Notes: generated by a model not told the origin, from the letters alone. Counted from the first letter of the stretch, positions 25,320 through 34,851 are shown. The stretch: 64,000 nt of DNA from Ewingella americana ATCC 33852 (GCF_000735345.1 NZ_JMPJ01000066.1:206889-270888), one strand, 5' to 3'. Numbers and translations are program-made.

Positions 25320-26843
25320 TTATTGCCCCTGCACTGCCGCCGGTGCATTACTCGCCGCATCGGCAGGTGCTGCCTCAGGCGCTACAGCAGGAACCATGAT
25401 TTGATCGTAGGTTTCCTGCAACAGCTTGACGCTCATCTCTGGCTCGCCTTTCGGCTGTACCAGTAACAAGGCTGGGTCGCGGGAAAGCTGCTGTTTCAGC
25501 TCCTGATTCAATACCGGCAGAGTCAAGGAAGAGAGGAACTCCTGACGTAATTTCTGATACTGCTCTGGCGCGATATCCACCACACCATTCTGCTGAGAAC
25601 GCAGGCGCTGGCTCATTAGCACGTCGGTGTCAGTGCGGGCATAAGTCGCAAACAGTTTGCTGAGCTGATCGTTCTTCTGAGCAATCAACGCGTCAAACTC
25701 AGCCTGAGACAGGCCAGTATCGCGCATTTTAAGCAACTCTTGAGACAGGTGCTTCAGCGAATCAAGCATCTTGTCTTGGGCAGCATCCATACGGATTGCA
25801 CACTGGGCGCGCTGATATTGCACGCGGCAGTCAAAGCTTAAGTTAGGCACCGGCATCTCGGCGCTGGCTTTAGACTCTTTACCGTCAGGCGAGGTTTTCA
25901 GCGCCTGCTGCAAATGCCAGAACAAGGCTTCGCGCGCCAAATCACTGCGCCAGTAAGTGCTCAATGCCTGTGAATCTTGAATCGGCTGCCACGGCGTGTC
26001 CCATAACAGCGACAACTTATCTTGCGTGATGGAGTCATCCATCAGCGTCATGGCTTTTGGTGGCAGGCTGGCAAGCGTTGGCAAGGTCTGCGGCGTCTCG
26101 CGAGTGCCTTTCAGCTTGGAGAAGGTTTTGTTGATCTGCTCGCTGAGATTACGGCTGCTATCAACATTACCCACCACGTACAGCGTCATGGCGTCCGGGG
26201 TGTACCACTGATGATAGAACTGGCTCAGCGCCTTGGCATCTACCGGGTGCGCAGGAGACTGGCTCGGATCGTGGCCCAACAATGTTGAACCTTTCAGGCG
26301 ATAACGCCACCAAGCATCTTGGGTATCCATCGGGATGGCACCCACGGGATCAGGAGAAATGCGCGCGCCGTCGCTGACGGTTTCAGGAGTGATAGGCAAC
26401 TGACCGGCGGTTGACGCCAACCATGACAAGGCTTCTTTCAGCAGATCAGCGCGGCCATTGGGCAGGCTGATGTTGTACATGGTGAAATCATAAGAAGAGA
26501 CGGCTGGCGGAAGAGGTCTTACGGTGCTGATAGCCTGTTGCCAGAAAGATTGTAACTGAGCGCTGCTGAAACCTTCGGAATGCGTTAAGGCGATACGAGG
26601 AAGGAAATGCGCGAAGCCGGTTTGTTGGCTTGATTCGGCTAAAGAGCCGGTACGGACAATAAGACGTAATTCAATGCGATCGCTTGGACGTTGCGGCGTT
26701 GCCAGCATCTGCCAGGTAAAACCATTGTCTAATTTACCCTGTTGCCAGGCTGGGTCGGGTTGTAGCGCCTCAGCCTGAACATTGCCTGCGGCAACTGCCA
26801 GCAGCAATCCACCAACGAGTAAACGAATTTTGGTGCCCTGCAT
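25320..26843 (-). CDS. yhjJ: YhjJ, periplasmic M16-peptidase-like protein
   Basis: The 507-residue protein starts at 26843 (AGGGG 6 bp upstream) with a signal peptide (cleavage after VQA near residue 24). It has the M16 (pitrilysin/insulinase) fold: LDNGFTWQML, then a region where active M16 enzymes have HxxEH. Here that site reads HFLPR, so the Glu and second His are lost and the protein is unlikely to be a zinc peptidase; E. coli YhjJ is likewise regarded as non-catalytic. The second M16 domain begins near 190 (HPVDAKALSQFYHQWYTPDAMTLYVVG). The tail is Ala/Pro-rich. The stop codon overlaps the end of the palindromic element. Confidence 0.9.
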   Translation of the reverse strand: MQGTKIRLLVGGLLLAVAAGNVQAEALQPDPAWQQGKLDNGFTWQMLATPQRPSDRIELRLIVRTGSLAESSQQTGFAHFLPRIALTHSEGFSSAQLQSFWQQAISTVRPLPPAVSSYDFTMYNISLPNGRADLLKEALSWLASTAGQLPITPETVSDGARISPDPVGAIPMDTQDAWWRYRLKGSTLLGHDPSQSPAHPVDAKALSQFYHQWYTPDAMTLYVVGNVDSSRNLSEQINKTFSKLKGTRETPQTLPTLASLPPKAMTLMDDSITQDKLSLLWDTPWQPIQDSQALSTYWRSDLAREALFWHLQQALKTSPDGKESKASAEMPVPNLSFDCRVQYQRAQCAIRMDAAQDKMLDSLKHLSQELLKMRDTGLSQAEFDALIAQKNDQLSKLFATYARTDTDVLMSQRLRSQQNGVVDIAPEQYQKLRQEFLSSLTLPVLNQELKQQLSRDPALLLVQPKGEPEMSVKLLQETYDQIMVPAVAPEAAPADAASNAPAAVQGQ

Positions 26844-27180
26844 GTGAACCCCTACGTAATGACAATCCAATTTTCAATTTGTCTGTCCTGCCGGTGTCTG
26901 ACGACTGGCCCACAGGATATCGATGTGTTGAAACGAAGACGGCAAAGTTTAGCACTGTGTTAGACCGCACGTTTTCGCCGATGTCACCGTTCACATGAAA
27001 ATTTTCTAAGAAAAAACTGCCTCAGGGACATCGGGGATGCACATTATGAAGATAATCTTAGGGTTACATCAAGCAACCGTTGGATTTATAGGGAAATTAA
27101 GCATGAAAAAGGCAGGTTTGGAGTATTCCAACCTGCCTTTTTTATAACTTACGAACGGTTTTTAGAAACAACGGATCCGA
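26844..27180. other. Intergenic region between yhjJ and dctA
   Basis: The left part must hold the yhjJ promoter (minus strand). The right part carries the dctA terminator at 27109-27142. I see no gene; a 14-codon ATG frame at 27102 lies inside the terminator stem and is not credible. Confidence 0.5.
27109..27142 (-). terminator. Terminator after dctA
   Basis: AAGGCAGGTT and AACCTGCCTT form the stem around a loop near TGGAGTATTCC (further paired TGGA/TCCA); T-runs occur on both strands, so it could act in both directions. It follows the dctA stop. Confidence 0.88.
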
Positions 27181-28464
27181 TTAGACCGTTTTCCCTGCCG
27201 CCAGCTCGGTATTTTTCCCGGACAGCTCGGCGTTCATTTGGCCTTCATCCAGTTGGTCACACCATTTGGCGACCACGATTGTAGCTACACCGTTACCCAC
27301 CAAGTTGGTCAAGGCACGCGCTTCGGACATGAAACGGTCGATACCCAGAATCAGGGCCAGACCCGCCACCGGCAAGTGCCCTACTGCTGACAGGGTTGCG
27401 GCCAGAACGATAAAGCCGCTGCCGGTCACGCCCGCCGCGCCTTTAGAGGAGAGCAGCAGCACCACCAACAGGGTGATTTGGTGCCAGATATCCATGTGGG
27501 TATTGGTTGCCTGAGCAATAAACACTGCCGCCATGGTCAGGTAAATCGAGGTGCCATCAAGGTTGAAGGAGTAGCCTGTTGGGATAACCAGACCCACCAC
27601 TGACTTCTTACAGCCAAGACGCTCCATCTTGTTCAGCATGCGTGGCAGAACAGATTCAGATGAGGAGGTGCCGAGAACGATCAGCAGCTCTTCTTTTATG
27701 TAGCTGATAAATTTGAAGATGCTAAAACCGGTGAAGCGAGCAATCAGGCCCAGCACCACCACCACAAACAGCACGCAGGTCAGGTAGAAGCAGAGGATAA
27801 GCTGGCCCAGCTGCACCAGTGAACCCACGCCATATTTACCAATGGTAAAGGCCATCGCGCCGAACGCACCCAGTGGAGCAAGGCGCATGATCATGTTGAT
27901 GATGCCGAAAATGACTTTTGAGAAGCTGTCGATGAAGTTGAAGACCAGCTGGCCTTTATCGCCCAGACGGTGCAGCGCGAAGCCGAACAACACAGCAAAC
28001 ATCAGCACTTGCAGGATGTTGCCGCTGGCAAAGGCACCAATCACGCTACCCGGAATAATGTCTAACAGGAAAGGAATGATCCCCTGACTCTGCGCTTGTT
28101 CCGCGTACACCGCGACGGCTTTGGCATCCAACGCGGCTGGGTCAACGTTCATGCCCGCGCCCGGTTGGACGATGTTGACGATCACCAGACCAATAATCAG
28201 CGCGATGGTGCTGACGATTTCGAAATAGAGCAGAGCAATGGCGCCGGTGCGGCCCACGGCTTTCATGCTCTCCATTCCGGCAATACCGGTAACCACGGTA
28301 CAGAAAATCACCGGAGCGATGATCATCTTGATTAATTTAACAAAGCCGTCACCTAACGGCTTCATCTGTGCGCCTAGATCCGGATAGAAGTGCCCAAGCA
28401 ACACGCCCAGCGTAATTGCCGTTAATACCTGGAAATAGAGGCTTTTGAAGAGACTTTTTTTCAT
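27181..28464 (-). CDS. dctA: C4-dicarboxylate transporter DctA
   Basis: DctA imports succinate, fumarate, malate and aspartate aerobically. The 427-residue protein (E. coli 428) is a DAACS-family carrier with the substrate-binding signature [20 protein letters not shown], the [22 protein letters not shown] motif and eight transmembrane helices plus two re-entrant loops. It stands alone between yhjJ and pdeK as in E. coli. The 306-bp upstream region should hold its promoter, but I could not assign a CRP or DcuR site. Confidence 0.97.
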   Translation of the reverse strand: MKKSLFKSLYFQVLTAITLGVLLGHFYPDLGAQMKPLGDGFVKLIKMIIAPVIFCTVVTGIAGMESMKAVGRTGAIALLYFEIVSTIALIIGLVIVNIVQPGAGMNVDPAALDAKAVAVYAEQAQSQGIIPFLLDIIPGSVIGAFASGNILQVLMFAVLFGFALHRLGDKGQLVFNFIDSFSKVIFGIINMIMRLAPLGAFGAMAFTIGKYGVGSLVQLGQLILCFYLTCVLFVVVVLGLIARFTGFSIFKFISYIKEELLIVLGTSSSESVLPRMLNKMERLGCKKSVVGLVIPTGYSFNLDGTSIYLTMAAVFIAQATNTHMDIWHQITLLVVLLLSSKGAAGVTGSGFIVLAATLSAVGHLPVAGLALILGIDRFMSEARALTNLVGNGVATIVVAKWCDQLDEGQMNAELSGKNTELAAGKTV

Positions 28465-28770
28465 TTATTGCCCACCCTGTATAGATACAACAGCCTTGGT
28501 AAATACCAAGGCTACCGCTCAAAATTGATAGGCGGGAAAATAACACCGCCATAACAAGATGGAAATAATTTGTTCCGCTTTGTAATTATCTTTGTTTTAA
28601 AATAAGAACTGAAACGATTCAGTTAAAAAGTAATAGGCTGCAAAATACATAAGAAATGCCGCCCCACGGGTAAAAGTCGGCAAAACCTTGGCGATATTTT
28701 TGGAATTAAAACCAGAGGGGCTTTTGTTGCGGATAAATAACTTCCGATAACTTTAGTTTCAAAACTAAAG
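28465..28770. other. Intergenic region between dctA and pdeK
   Basis: AT-rich region upstream of dctA (minus strand). It contains the 13-bp perfect palindrome described at 28747-28774 at its right end. No gene is visible. Confidence 0.4.
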
Positions 28771-28774
28771 TTAT
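28747..28774. repeat. Perfect AT-rich palindrome at the pdeK stop
   Basis: ATAACTTTAGTTT (28747-28759), two-base spacer CA, AAACTAAAGTTAT (28762-28774), a perfect 13-bp inverted repeat overlapping the pdeK TAA (28771-28773). With only two loop bases and few GC pairs it is not a standard terminator, but a T-run (28774-28777) sits on the + strand side. Confidence 0.8.
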
Positions 28775-30750
28775 TTTCCGCAGAACTTACTTTCGAATTC
28801 TGCCTGCGGTAAAGGCGGTGAGAAATAATAACCTTGGCCGAAAATAATATTGTTTTCCAGCAACCATTGGCGTTGTTCATTGGTTTCAACGCCTTCGGCG
28901 ATCAGCTGAATGTCCATGGCTTTGCCAATAGACGCAACAATGTTCACCATCACGTCATCATCTGGCAGCACGTTGATAAAGCTGCGGTCGATTTTGATAA
29001 CGTCAATGGGCAGGCTGCGCAGGCGGTTGAGGTACTCCAGTCCGGAATAGCCGAGACCAAAATCATCCAGCTCAATAGAGACACCGGCGGCGCGCAATTC
29101 ACTTAACAGTAATAATGCGCGGTCCAAATCCTCAATGCGCGCCGTTTCTGTGATCTCTAACACCAGTTGGCCCGGATTGATTTTATAACGGCTGAGCAAG
29201 CTGCGCAGTTCAGGTAAGAAGTTTCGCTGCTGAATTTGAATTCCAGACAGATTAACCGACAGCGGCAGCGTAATTCCCCTCTGCTGCCAATCCGCCAAAA
29301 TGCCGCAGCCTAATTCCAGCACTTTATATCCCAGCAGCCCCATCACGCCTATTTCTTCCGCCAGCACGATGAAATCACTTTCCAGCCCATAACTGCCGTC
29401 CACCATTCTGCGGCGCAGCAGGGCTTCGGCCCCCATGACTTTGCCGGTCTGCATATTGAACTGGGGCTGAATAAATAAGATGAAGTCATTTTGGCCGACG
29501 GCGTGCAGGATTTCATTTTCCTGTAGCAGCCGTTTTTGAATTCGGTCAGTCAGCTCTGGCTCGAAGAACAAAATCTGGTTTTTGCCTTGCTGGTAGGCGG
29601 AAACGCGCGCCGCGCGCGCATTGGCCATTAGCTGCGTGGCGGTGACTGGCGCTTCGCCATCATAATGCACAATGCCGATGCTGCCAGTCGGGTGCAGCGC
29701 CAGCGGGGCGACGTCACTCTGCTGCGGCGCATTAATGCGCTCCATAATCTGGCGCGCCAGTCGCATCGCCATAAACGGGCGCGGAATGTCACTCGCCAGC
29801 AGGGCCAGCTCGTTATAACTCAGCCTTGCCAGCACGCAGTTGGACGGCAGCACGTCAATAATCGAGTTGATCAGCGGGCAGCTCAGATGGCCGTCGTCGC
29901 GCAGGCTTTCAATACCAATCAGCAGCAGGTGGAAATCTTTCTCCTTGGGCGCGGCATTCAGCCGCATCTGCAACTGCGCCATAAACTGCGCTTCATTATT
30001 TAACGCGCTGTCGGTCGTCGAAGTGATGTCCTGCACCTTCTGCTGCATTTTGAGCAAATGCTGCTGATTGCGGTTATAGCTGCGTATCAGCATGCCGAAC
30101 TCATCATCCTCGTGGCGCGGAGGCAGAGTCAGCTGATGGCTGCAAATTTCGTTTTCCGGCAGAGATTCCAGCTCGCGCGCAATGGCCCGCAAGGGTTTTA
30201 CCACCAGACGATTCACGCACCAGCTCACGGAAATGGTCAAAATCAGCGCCAGCAGCAGGTAAGTGGTCAGCATGGTCGACAGCGCGCTGATGATGAACTG
30301 GTACATCCGATAGGAGTCAGCCTGAAGCACTAAATAAGCTAAGGGTTTGGGGTCTTTAGGGCTAGCCGCCGCCGAGTAGAGCGGCACGGAAATCTTCACC
30401 GGCAGGTTAAAACCGCGAGTTATCCATTCTGGGACCGGGCGGCCCGCAGGAAAATTGGTATGCAGCGCGGCAATTTCATTGGGCATTACCACGTCGGCGC
30501 GGCTGAGAATACCCACCGGACGCAGCGTGTTGAGAATTTCTTGTGTTTCGTTGAGGTTGACGTCAAGCACCGCCTGCGACAGGGGCTTTCTCACGGAATG
30601 GGCAATATTTTCAAGCTGTTGGGCGTAATCCTCCCTCCGCTGCTGCACAAAGTGAAACAGTTGGATGAGGATAAAAATACAGATAGTGATCACCGCAACG
30701 GTGGATACCGCCGCCATCTGTTTAATGGTTAATGAACGCCTGACCCGCAA
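28771..30750 (-). CDS. pdeK: PdeK/HmsP-type c-di-GMP phosphodiesterase
   Basis: The 659-residue protein has a transmembrane helix (about 8-30), a periplasmic domain (about 35-150), a second helix (about 155-180), a HAMP-like linker, a degenerate GGDEF domain (about 250-390) and a C-terminal EAL domain (about 400-655). The GGDEF signature is lost (YNEL at the expected site), while the EAL domain keeps EALLRRR, SVNLSG, LEITE, ELDDFG, IDVIKIDRSF, IAEGVET and QGYYFSPP. It matches E. coli PdeK/YhjK and Yersinia HmsP, which restrain biofilm polysaccharide. It is divergent from the cellulose operon with a 589-bp shared control region, so it may tune c-di-GMP supplied to BcsA. Confidence 0.93.
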   Translation of the reverse strand: MRVRRSLTIKQMAAVSTVAVITICIFILIQLFHFVQQRREDYAQQLENIAHSVRKPLSQAVLDVNLNETQEILNTLRPVGILSRADVVMPNEIAALHTNFPAGRPVPEWITRGFNLPVKISVPLYSAAASPKDPKPLAYLVLQADSYRMYQFIISALSTMLTTYLLLALILTISVSWCVNRLVVKPLRAIARELESLPENEICSHQLTLPPRHEDDEFGMLIRSYNRNQQHLLKMQQKVQDITSTTDSALNNEAQFMAQLQMRLNAAPKEKDFHLLLIGIESLRDDGHLSCPLINSIIDVLPSNCVLARLSYNELALLASDIPRPFMAMRLARQIMERINAPQQSDVAPLALHPTGSIGIVHYDGEAPVTATQLMANARAARVSAYQQGKNQILFFEPELTDRIQKRLLQENEILHAVGQNDFILFIQPQFNMQTGKVMGAEALLRRRMVDGSYGLESDFIVLAEEIGVMGLLGYKVLELGCGILADWQQRGITLPLSVNLSGIQIQQRNFLPELRSLLSRYKINPGQLVLEITETARIEDLDRALLLLSELRAAGVSIELDDFGLGYSGLEYLNRLRSLPIDVIKIDRSFINVLPDDDVMVNIVASIGKAMDIQLIAEGVETNEQRQWLLENNIIFGQGYYFSPPLPQAEFESKFCGK

Positions 30751-31339
30751 CCTAGTTCTCCATGAGATGCCAACCTGATCAACCCGCCTATCCTAACAGT
30801 GCAAACGGGAGGAACAATAGCTTGGCGCAGTATACCTGATAAGCCCCCTTTCTCATGCCCTAACCGAGGGTTTTATGCATTAAAATCCTTGTTTTATATC
30901 AAAGGATAATAGCGATTTAATCCCTGATAACTTCATGGTATCCCTAATATAAATAGTTAATATCAATGCTCTTAGCCACGCGGCAGCCAATAAAGCGACT
31001 AAAATCGGCTATTAGTCTAACGCTGAGCATGCCAGAGGGGTTAATGTGCTGTATAAGCAGCGAAAACCGAGATCAATGAGTCAGCTCGCCAGCTAACAAA
31101 AGCAGATCACATCTAACCCTCTGTTTATCATGAAATTACATCAAAATAGGTCTGAGAGAGCCACCAGCTTATTTTTCGTAAATACTGGTTATAAACGGAC
31201 AATAACTGATACATTAAGATTATTCCTACGTCATAAATAATCTAGATTTTAACTAAGACATTCTGAAAAATAGCGGCACTGAGCAGGGAAGTTTTACGCC
31301 TAATACCTCTGATAACAAAAATCCTATCGGGCATAAAAT
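30751..31339. promoter_or_regulatory. Divergent control region of pdeK and the bcs operon
   Basis: This 589-bp AT-rich stretch has no gene. It must hold the promoters for both directions. I see the palindrome AATCTAGATT at 31239-31248, about 90 bp upstream of bcsO, but no recognisable CsgD, RcsB or sigma-factor match strong enough to call. The bcsO start is preceded by a weak Shine-Dalgarno. Confidence 0.5.
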
Positions 31340-31927
31340 ATGAATAATTATGACGACATTAAGCGTTTCATTGATAAATCAAAAACTGAAGGTCTTGATT
31401 ATAAAGAAATAAATGAAAAGTCGATGGGGAATGGCATCACCAGCTCGATGAATAAATGGACGCTGATTAAGCAAATTTCCTCTGGCGATGAGCCACAGGG
31501 GGCGCTAGACAATGGCCGCACGACCCAGCCAACGCCACAGCCAGTGAGCCAGGAAGAGTTCAAAAACGTGGCTCCCGCCGCGCATAAAACAGAGATCTCC
31601 TCTCCGACTCCCGCACGTGCCGCCGAAGCTAAAAATGTCTCAAATGACATCGTCAGTTCCTCGATCACGCCAGTCGACATGAATATTCTCGACACTCTGC
31701 GCGCCGCCCTGCCGGACGCCGAAGTCGCGCCGCAGCCAGCTCCTGCGCCTCAGGCTGTCTCTCCTTTTGCCACCAGACAGCCTGCCCCGGCAGCCGTTCA
31801 GCCAAAAGAGACCAGCAACCCATTTCGCCAAATGTTTAAACAAAAAGCGCCACAGCCCGAGGGGAATACCCTGCCTCGCGACACGCCGCTTCAACCCCTG
31901 TTAGAGATGATTGCCTCATGCCGTTAG
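31340..31927 (+). CDS. bcsO: BcsO, proline-rich cellulose biosynthesis protein
   Basis: The 195-residue protein opens the cellulose operon and overlaps bcsQ by 10 bp. Residues about 60-175 are rich in Pro, Ala and Gln (PTPQPVSQE, APQPAPAPQAVSPF, RQPAPAAVQP) and are probably disordered; the C-terminus ends in a short hydrophobic helix (LQPLLEMIASC). The gene position immediately before bcsQ fits bcsO of type I operons, where it is thought to help BcsD organise crystalline cellulose secretion. The N-terminal 45 residues resemble E. coli BcsR: DDI...LDY..I.......KW.L. aligns with BcsR DI...IDY..I......KRW.L., as recalled. That part is inference. Confidence in the bcsO call comes mainly from context. 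Confidence 0.75.
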   Translation: MNNYDDIKRFIDKSKTEGLDYKEINEKSMGNGITSSMNKWTLIKQISSGDEPQGALDNGRTTQPTPQPVSQEEFKNVAPAAHKTEISSPTPARAAEAKNVSNDIVSSSITPVDMNILDTLRAALPDAEVAPQPAPAPQAVSPFATRQPAPAAVQPKETSNPFRQMFKQKAPQPEGNTLPRDTPLQPLLEMIASCR

Positions 31928-32721
31928 TTTGTGTGTGTTCCCCAAAAGGCGGGGTCGGTAAAACCACGGTCGCGTCGAATCTGGCGTATTCACTTGCCCG
32001 CAGCGGCAGCAAAGTGCTGGTTATCGATTTCGACGTACAAAATGCCCTGCGCCTGCACTTTGGCGTGCCTATCTCTGACACGCGCGGCTTCGTGGCGGGC
32101 TCAGGGAATGAATCCGACTGGAGCCAGTTCATCCTCAAGGCCGGTTCAAACACCTTCGTGCTGCCTTATGGCGAAGTCACCGAAGAGCAGCGGATGGAGT
32201 TCGAACATCAGTTAACCCTCGATCCCCACTTCTTGCAGCGCGGCCTAAATACCGTGCTCAACTATCCGGGGTTGGTGATCATTGCCGATTTCCCTCCCGG
32301 CCCAAGCCCGGCATTGAAAGCAGTGCAGGCGCTGGCGGATCTCCACGTGGTGGTGATGCTGGCGGACACCGCGTCGCTGTCGTTATTACCCTTGATGGAA
32401 AAAAACCGGCTGATTGGCACGCCTTTGAATAATAAAAAAGGTGAGTATTACGTGGTCAACCAAAGTGACACCCGCCGGACATTAAGCCGCGACGTCACCC
32501 AGTTCTTCGAACAGCGTTTGAATGAACGCTTGTTAGGCACCATCCACAGGGATGAATGTGTGCCAGAGGCCAACGCCTCGCAGCGATCGATTATTGATTT
32601 CAGCCCGGTATCGGCCTCGGCCTTTGATATTGAGCTGATCAGCAAAAAAGTCGCCGCTATTTTAGGGATCAAAGTCGGCGATGGGGAATTGCATGCCTCT
32701 CCAAAGCCAGACAATTATTAA
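31918..32721 (+). CDS. bcsQ: BcsQ, MinD/ParA-type ATPase
   Basis: The 267-residue protein has the deviant Walker A motif SPKGGVGKTT at residues 8-17, the second Walker region VLVIDFDVQNAL (about 38-49) and IADFPPGPSPALKA (switch II area), all features of the BcsQ/YhjQ family. BcsQ positions or assembles the Bcs secretion complex at the cytoplasmic face. It is complete, with no premature stop (some E. coli K-12 strains carry one). It overlaps bcsO and precedes bcsA by 30 bp. Confidence 0.95.
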   Translation: MPLVCVCSPKGGVGKTTVASNLAYSLARSGSKVLVIDFDVQNALRLHFGVPISDTRGFVAGSGNESDWSQFILKAGSNTFVLPYGEVTEEQRMEFEHQLTLDPHFLQRGLNTVLNYPGLVIIADFPPGPSPALKAVQALADLHVVVMLADTASLSLLPLMEKNRLIGTPLNNKKGEYYVVNQSDTRRTLSRDVTQFFEQRLNERLLGTIHRDECVPEANASQRSIIDFSPVSASAFDIELISKKVAAILGIKVGDGELHASPKPDNY

Positions 32722-32751
32722 TAGCTCCAGCAGAAAGCGACCCTATAAGCG

Positions 32752-34851
32752 ATGAATAAATTCCTATTCTCCCTGCTCGTACTTCTTTTACTGCCCGTTG
32801 CGGCAGTTATTATCATTACCCCTATGGATAGCCAGAAACAGTATATTTTTGGCTTAATCAGTATCGGCCTGTTATTTATTCTGGGTCGCATCAAGCACCG
32901 CCGAATTTCTATTGTATTGGTTATTCTGTCGTTGCTGATGTCCACCCGATATATCTACTATCGGGCCACTGAAACCCTGCATTTCAATTCCACTATTGAA
33001 ACCATTTTGGGCTTGGGCTTATTTTTGGCGGATATTTATGTCTGGGTGGTGTTAATTCTGGCCTATTTGCAGACCATGTGGCCATTGAATCGCACCATCG
33101 AACCATTGCCTGCCGACATGTCATTGTGGCCGACGGTGGATATTTATATCCCCAGTTATAACGAAAGTCTGGACGTGGTTCGTGACACAGTACTTGCGGC
33201 ACAATGCATTGATTACCCTAAAGATAAGCTCAAAATCTATCTATTGGATGACGGCAAGCGCGACGAGTTTGCGGTGTTCGCCGCCGACGTCGGCGTGGGG
33301 TATATCACCCGCAATAATAACGCTCACGCCAAAGCCGGTAATTTAAATAACGCGATGAAATTAACCCGTGGCGAGTTGATTTGTATTTTCGACTGCGACC
33401 ACGTGGCGACCCGAGTCTTTTTACAGGCCACCGTCGGTGGTTTCCTGAAAGACGAAAAATTGGCGCTGGTGCAGACGCCGCACTATTTCTATTCCCCCGA
33501 TCCTTTCGAGCGCAACCTGTCGATTGGTCGCAATATTCCCAAAGAAGGCTCGCTGTTTTATGGCCCCATTCAGAAAGGGAATGATAATTGGAACGCCACC
33601 TTCTTCTGCGGCTCCTGCGCCGTTATTCGCCGCAGCGCGCTGGATGAAATTGGCGGCTTTGCGGTAGAAACCGTGACTGAAGATGCCCACACCGCGCTGA
33701 AAATGCAGCGTCTGGGCTGGAAATCGGCTTTCTTGGCTATTCCGCTGGCGGCGGGTTTAGCTACCGAGCGACTGGGGCTGCACGTCATTCAGCGTACTCG
33801 CTGGGCGCGCGGCATGACGCAAATCCTGCGCATGGATAACCCACTGTTTGGTCGCGGCCTGACCTTCCCGCAGCGTCTTTGCTACCTGAACGCGATGATA
33901 AGCTTCCAGTCCGGCTTGCCGCGCGTGGTGTTCCTGACCGCGCCAATCGCCTTCCTGCTGTTCAACCTGAATATCATCGCCTCCTCTTCAAGCCTGATTT
34001 TTGCCTACGCCCTGCCGCATCTGGTGATGTCGATTTACATGAACTCGCGGCTGAACGGTAAATTCCGCTACTCCTTCTGGGGCGAAGTGTATGACACGGT
34101 CATGGCCTTCCATCTGATTATCCCGACCCTGCTGACGCTGGTTTCGCCGAAAAGAGGCAAATTCAACGTGACGGACAAAGGCGGGCTGCTCGACAACGGC
34201 TTCTTTGACTTCCACATCGTTAAGCCACACATGATCGCGCTGGCACTGATGCTGATGGGCATCGGCTGGGGGCTGATCCGCGTGGTGTTCCACAACTATT
34301 TCGACGTCGATCCGAGCGTTATCGCGCTCAACGTGGCGTGGGGCAGCTTCAGCGTGCTTATCCTGCTGGCGGCCATCGCCGTGGCGAAAGAGACCCGTCA
34401 GGTGCGCAAAACCATTCGGGTGGAAGCCGCCATTCCGGCCATCATTCACTACGCCAACGGCATCTCCCTGCGCACCCAAACCATTGATATGTCGATGGGC
34501 GGCGTGCAGTTGGTGACGCCGGACGAGCGTTATATCAATGAAGAGATTGAAGAGGTAGAAATCCAGCTGGCCTCGGGCGCGGAGAGCTTCCCGGTCAGCC
34601 AGATCAGCGCCAATAAAGACCGTATCCGCCTGCAATTCGAAAATCTGCCGTTGGATAAACGCCGCGAGCTGGTGCGCGTGGTGCTGTCGCGCGCCGATGC
34701 GTGGATTGGTGATGAATACCCGCAAGACCGCCCGCTTCATTCGCTGTTCGGCATTGCGCGTTGCGTCTTTGACCTGTTCTTCGGCACTTGGCGCGAGCGT
34801 CGGGTCAAAAATAAGCTGCAAAAATCAGCCAGCAAGAGTGAGGCAGCATGA
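32752..34851 (+). CDS. bcsA: Cellulose synthase catalytic subunit BcsA
   Basis: BcsA polymerises UDP-glucose into beta-1,4-glucan and extrudes it through its own channel, activated by c-di-GMP. The 699-residue protein has N-terminal helices (about 1-110), a GT2 domain with YLLDDGKRDEF (DDG), IFDCDHV (DCD), VTEDAHT (TED) and VIQRTRWARG (QxxRW), further membrane helices, and a C-terminal PilZ domain with RQVRKTIR (RxxxR) and DMSMGGV (DxSxxG). It lacks the longer N-terminal extension of E. coli BcsA (872 residues). It overlaps bcsB by 4 bp. Confidence 0.97.
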   Translation: MNKFLFSLLVLLLLPVAAVIIITPMDSQKQYIFGLISIGLLFILGRIKHRRISIVLVILSLLMSTRYIYYRATETLHFNSTIETILGLGLFLADIYVWVVLILAYLQTMWPLNRTIEPLPADMSLWPTVDIYIPSYNESLDVVRDTVLAAQCIDYPKDKLKIYLLDDGKRDEFAVFAADVGVGYITRNNNAHAKAGNLNNAMKLTRGELICIFDCDHVATRVFLQATVGGFLKDEKLALVQTPHYFYSPDPFERNLSIGRNIPKEGSLFYGPIQKGNDNWNATFFCGSCAVIRRSALDEIGGFAVETVTEDAHTALKMQRLGWKSAFLAIPLAAGLATERLGLHVIQRTRWARGMTQILRMDNPLFGRGLTFPQRLCYLNAMISFQSGLPRVVFLTAPIAFLLFNLNIIASSSSLIFAYALPHLVMSIYMNSRLNGKFRYSFWGEVYDTVMAFHLIIPTLLTLVSPKRGKFNVTDKGGLLDNGFFDFHIVKPHMIALALMLMGIGWGLIRVVFHNYFDVDPSVIALNVAWGSFSVLILLAAIAVAKETRQVRKTIRVEAAIPAIIHYANGISLRTQTIDMSMGGVQLVTPDERYINEEIEEVEIQLASGAESFPVSQISANKDRIRLQFENLPLDKRRELVRVVLSRADAWIGDEYPQDRPLHSLFGIARCVFDLFFGTWRERRVKNKLQKSASKSEAA

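Larger units (their letters stand above)
24607..25322. repeat. Nested imperfect palindromic element filling the kdgK-yhjJ gap
   Basis: The convergent 727-bp gap contains no credible gene but is one large inverted structure. The ends are AAAGTTTTAG (24607-24616) and its complement (near 25312-25321, overlapping the yhjJ stop). Inside, the same blocks occur in mirror order: 24665-24693 with 25225-25253 (29 bp perfect), 24842-24856 with 25098-25112 (15 bp perfect), 24869-24893 with 25061-25085 (24 of 25), and 24938-24953 with 25001-25016 (16 bp perfect). The centre (24964-24989) is a hairpin, TGCTCCTCC/GGAGGAGCA. Arms between the blocks have diverged. It resembles a non-autonomous dispersed element or a relic of one. 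No transposase, target-site duplication or known family was recognised. Confidence 0.75.

Noticed and set aside
27102-27146. A 14-codon ATG frame upstream of the dctA terminator
   Set aside because: It is the terminator stem itself, with no conservation argument.
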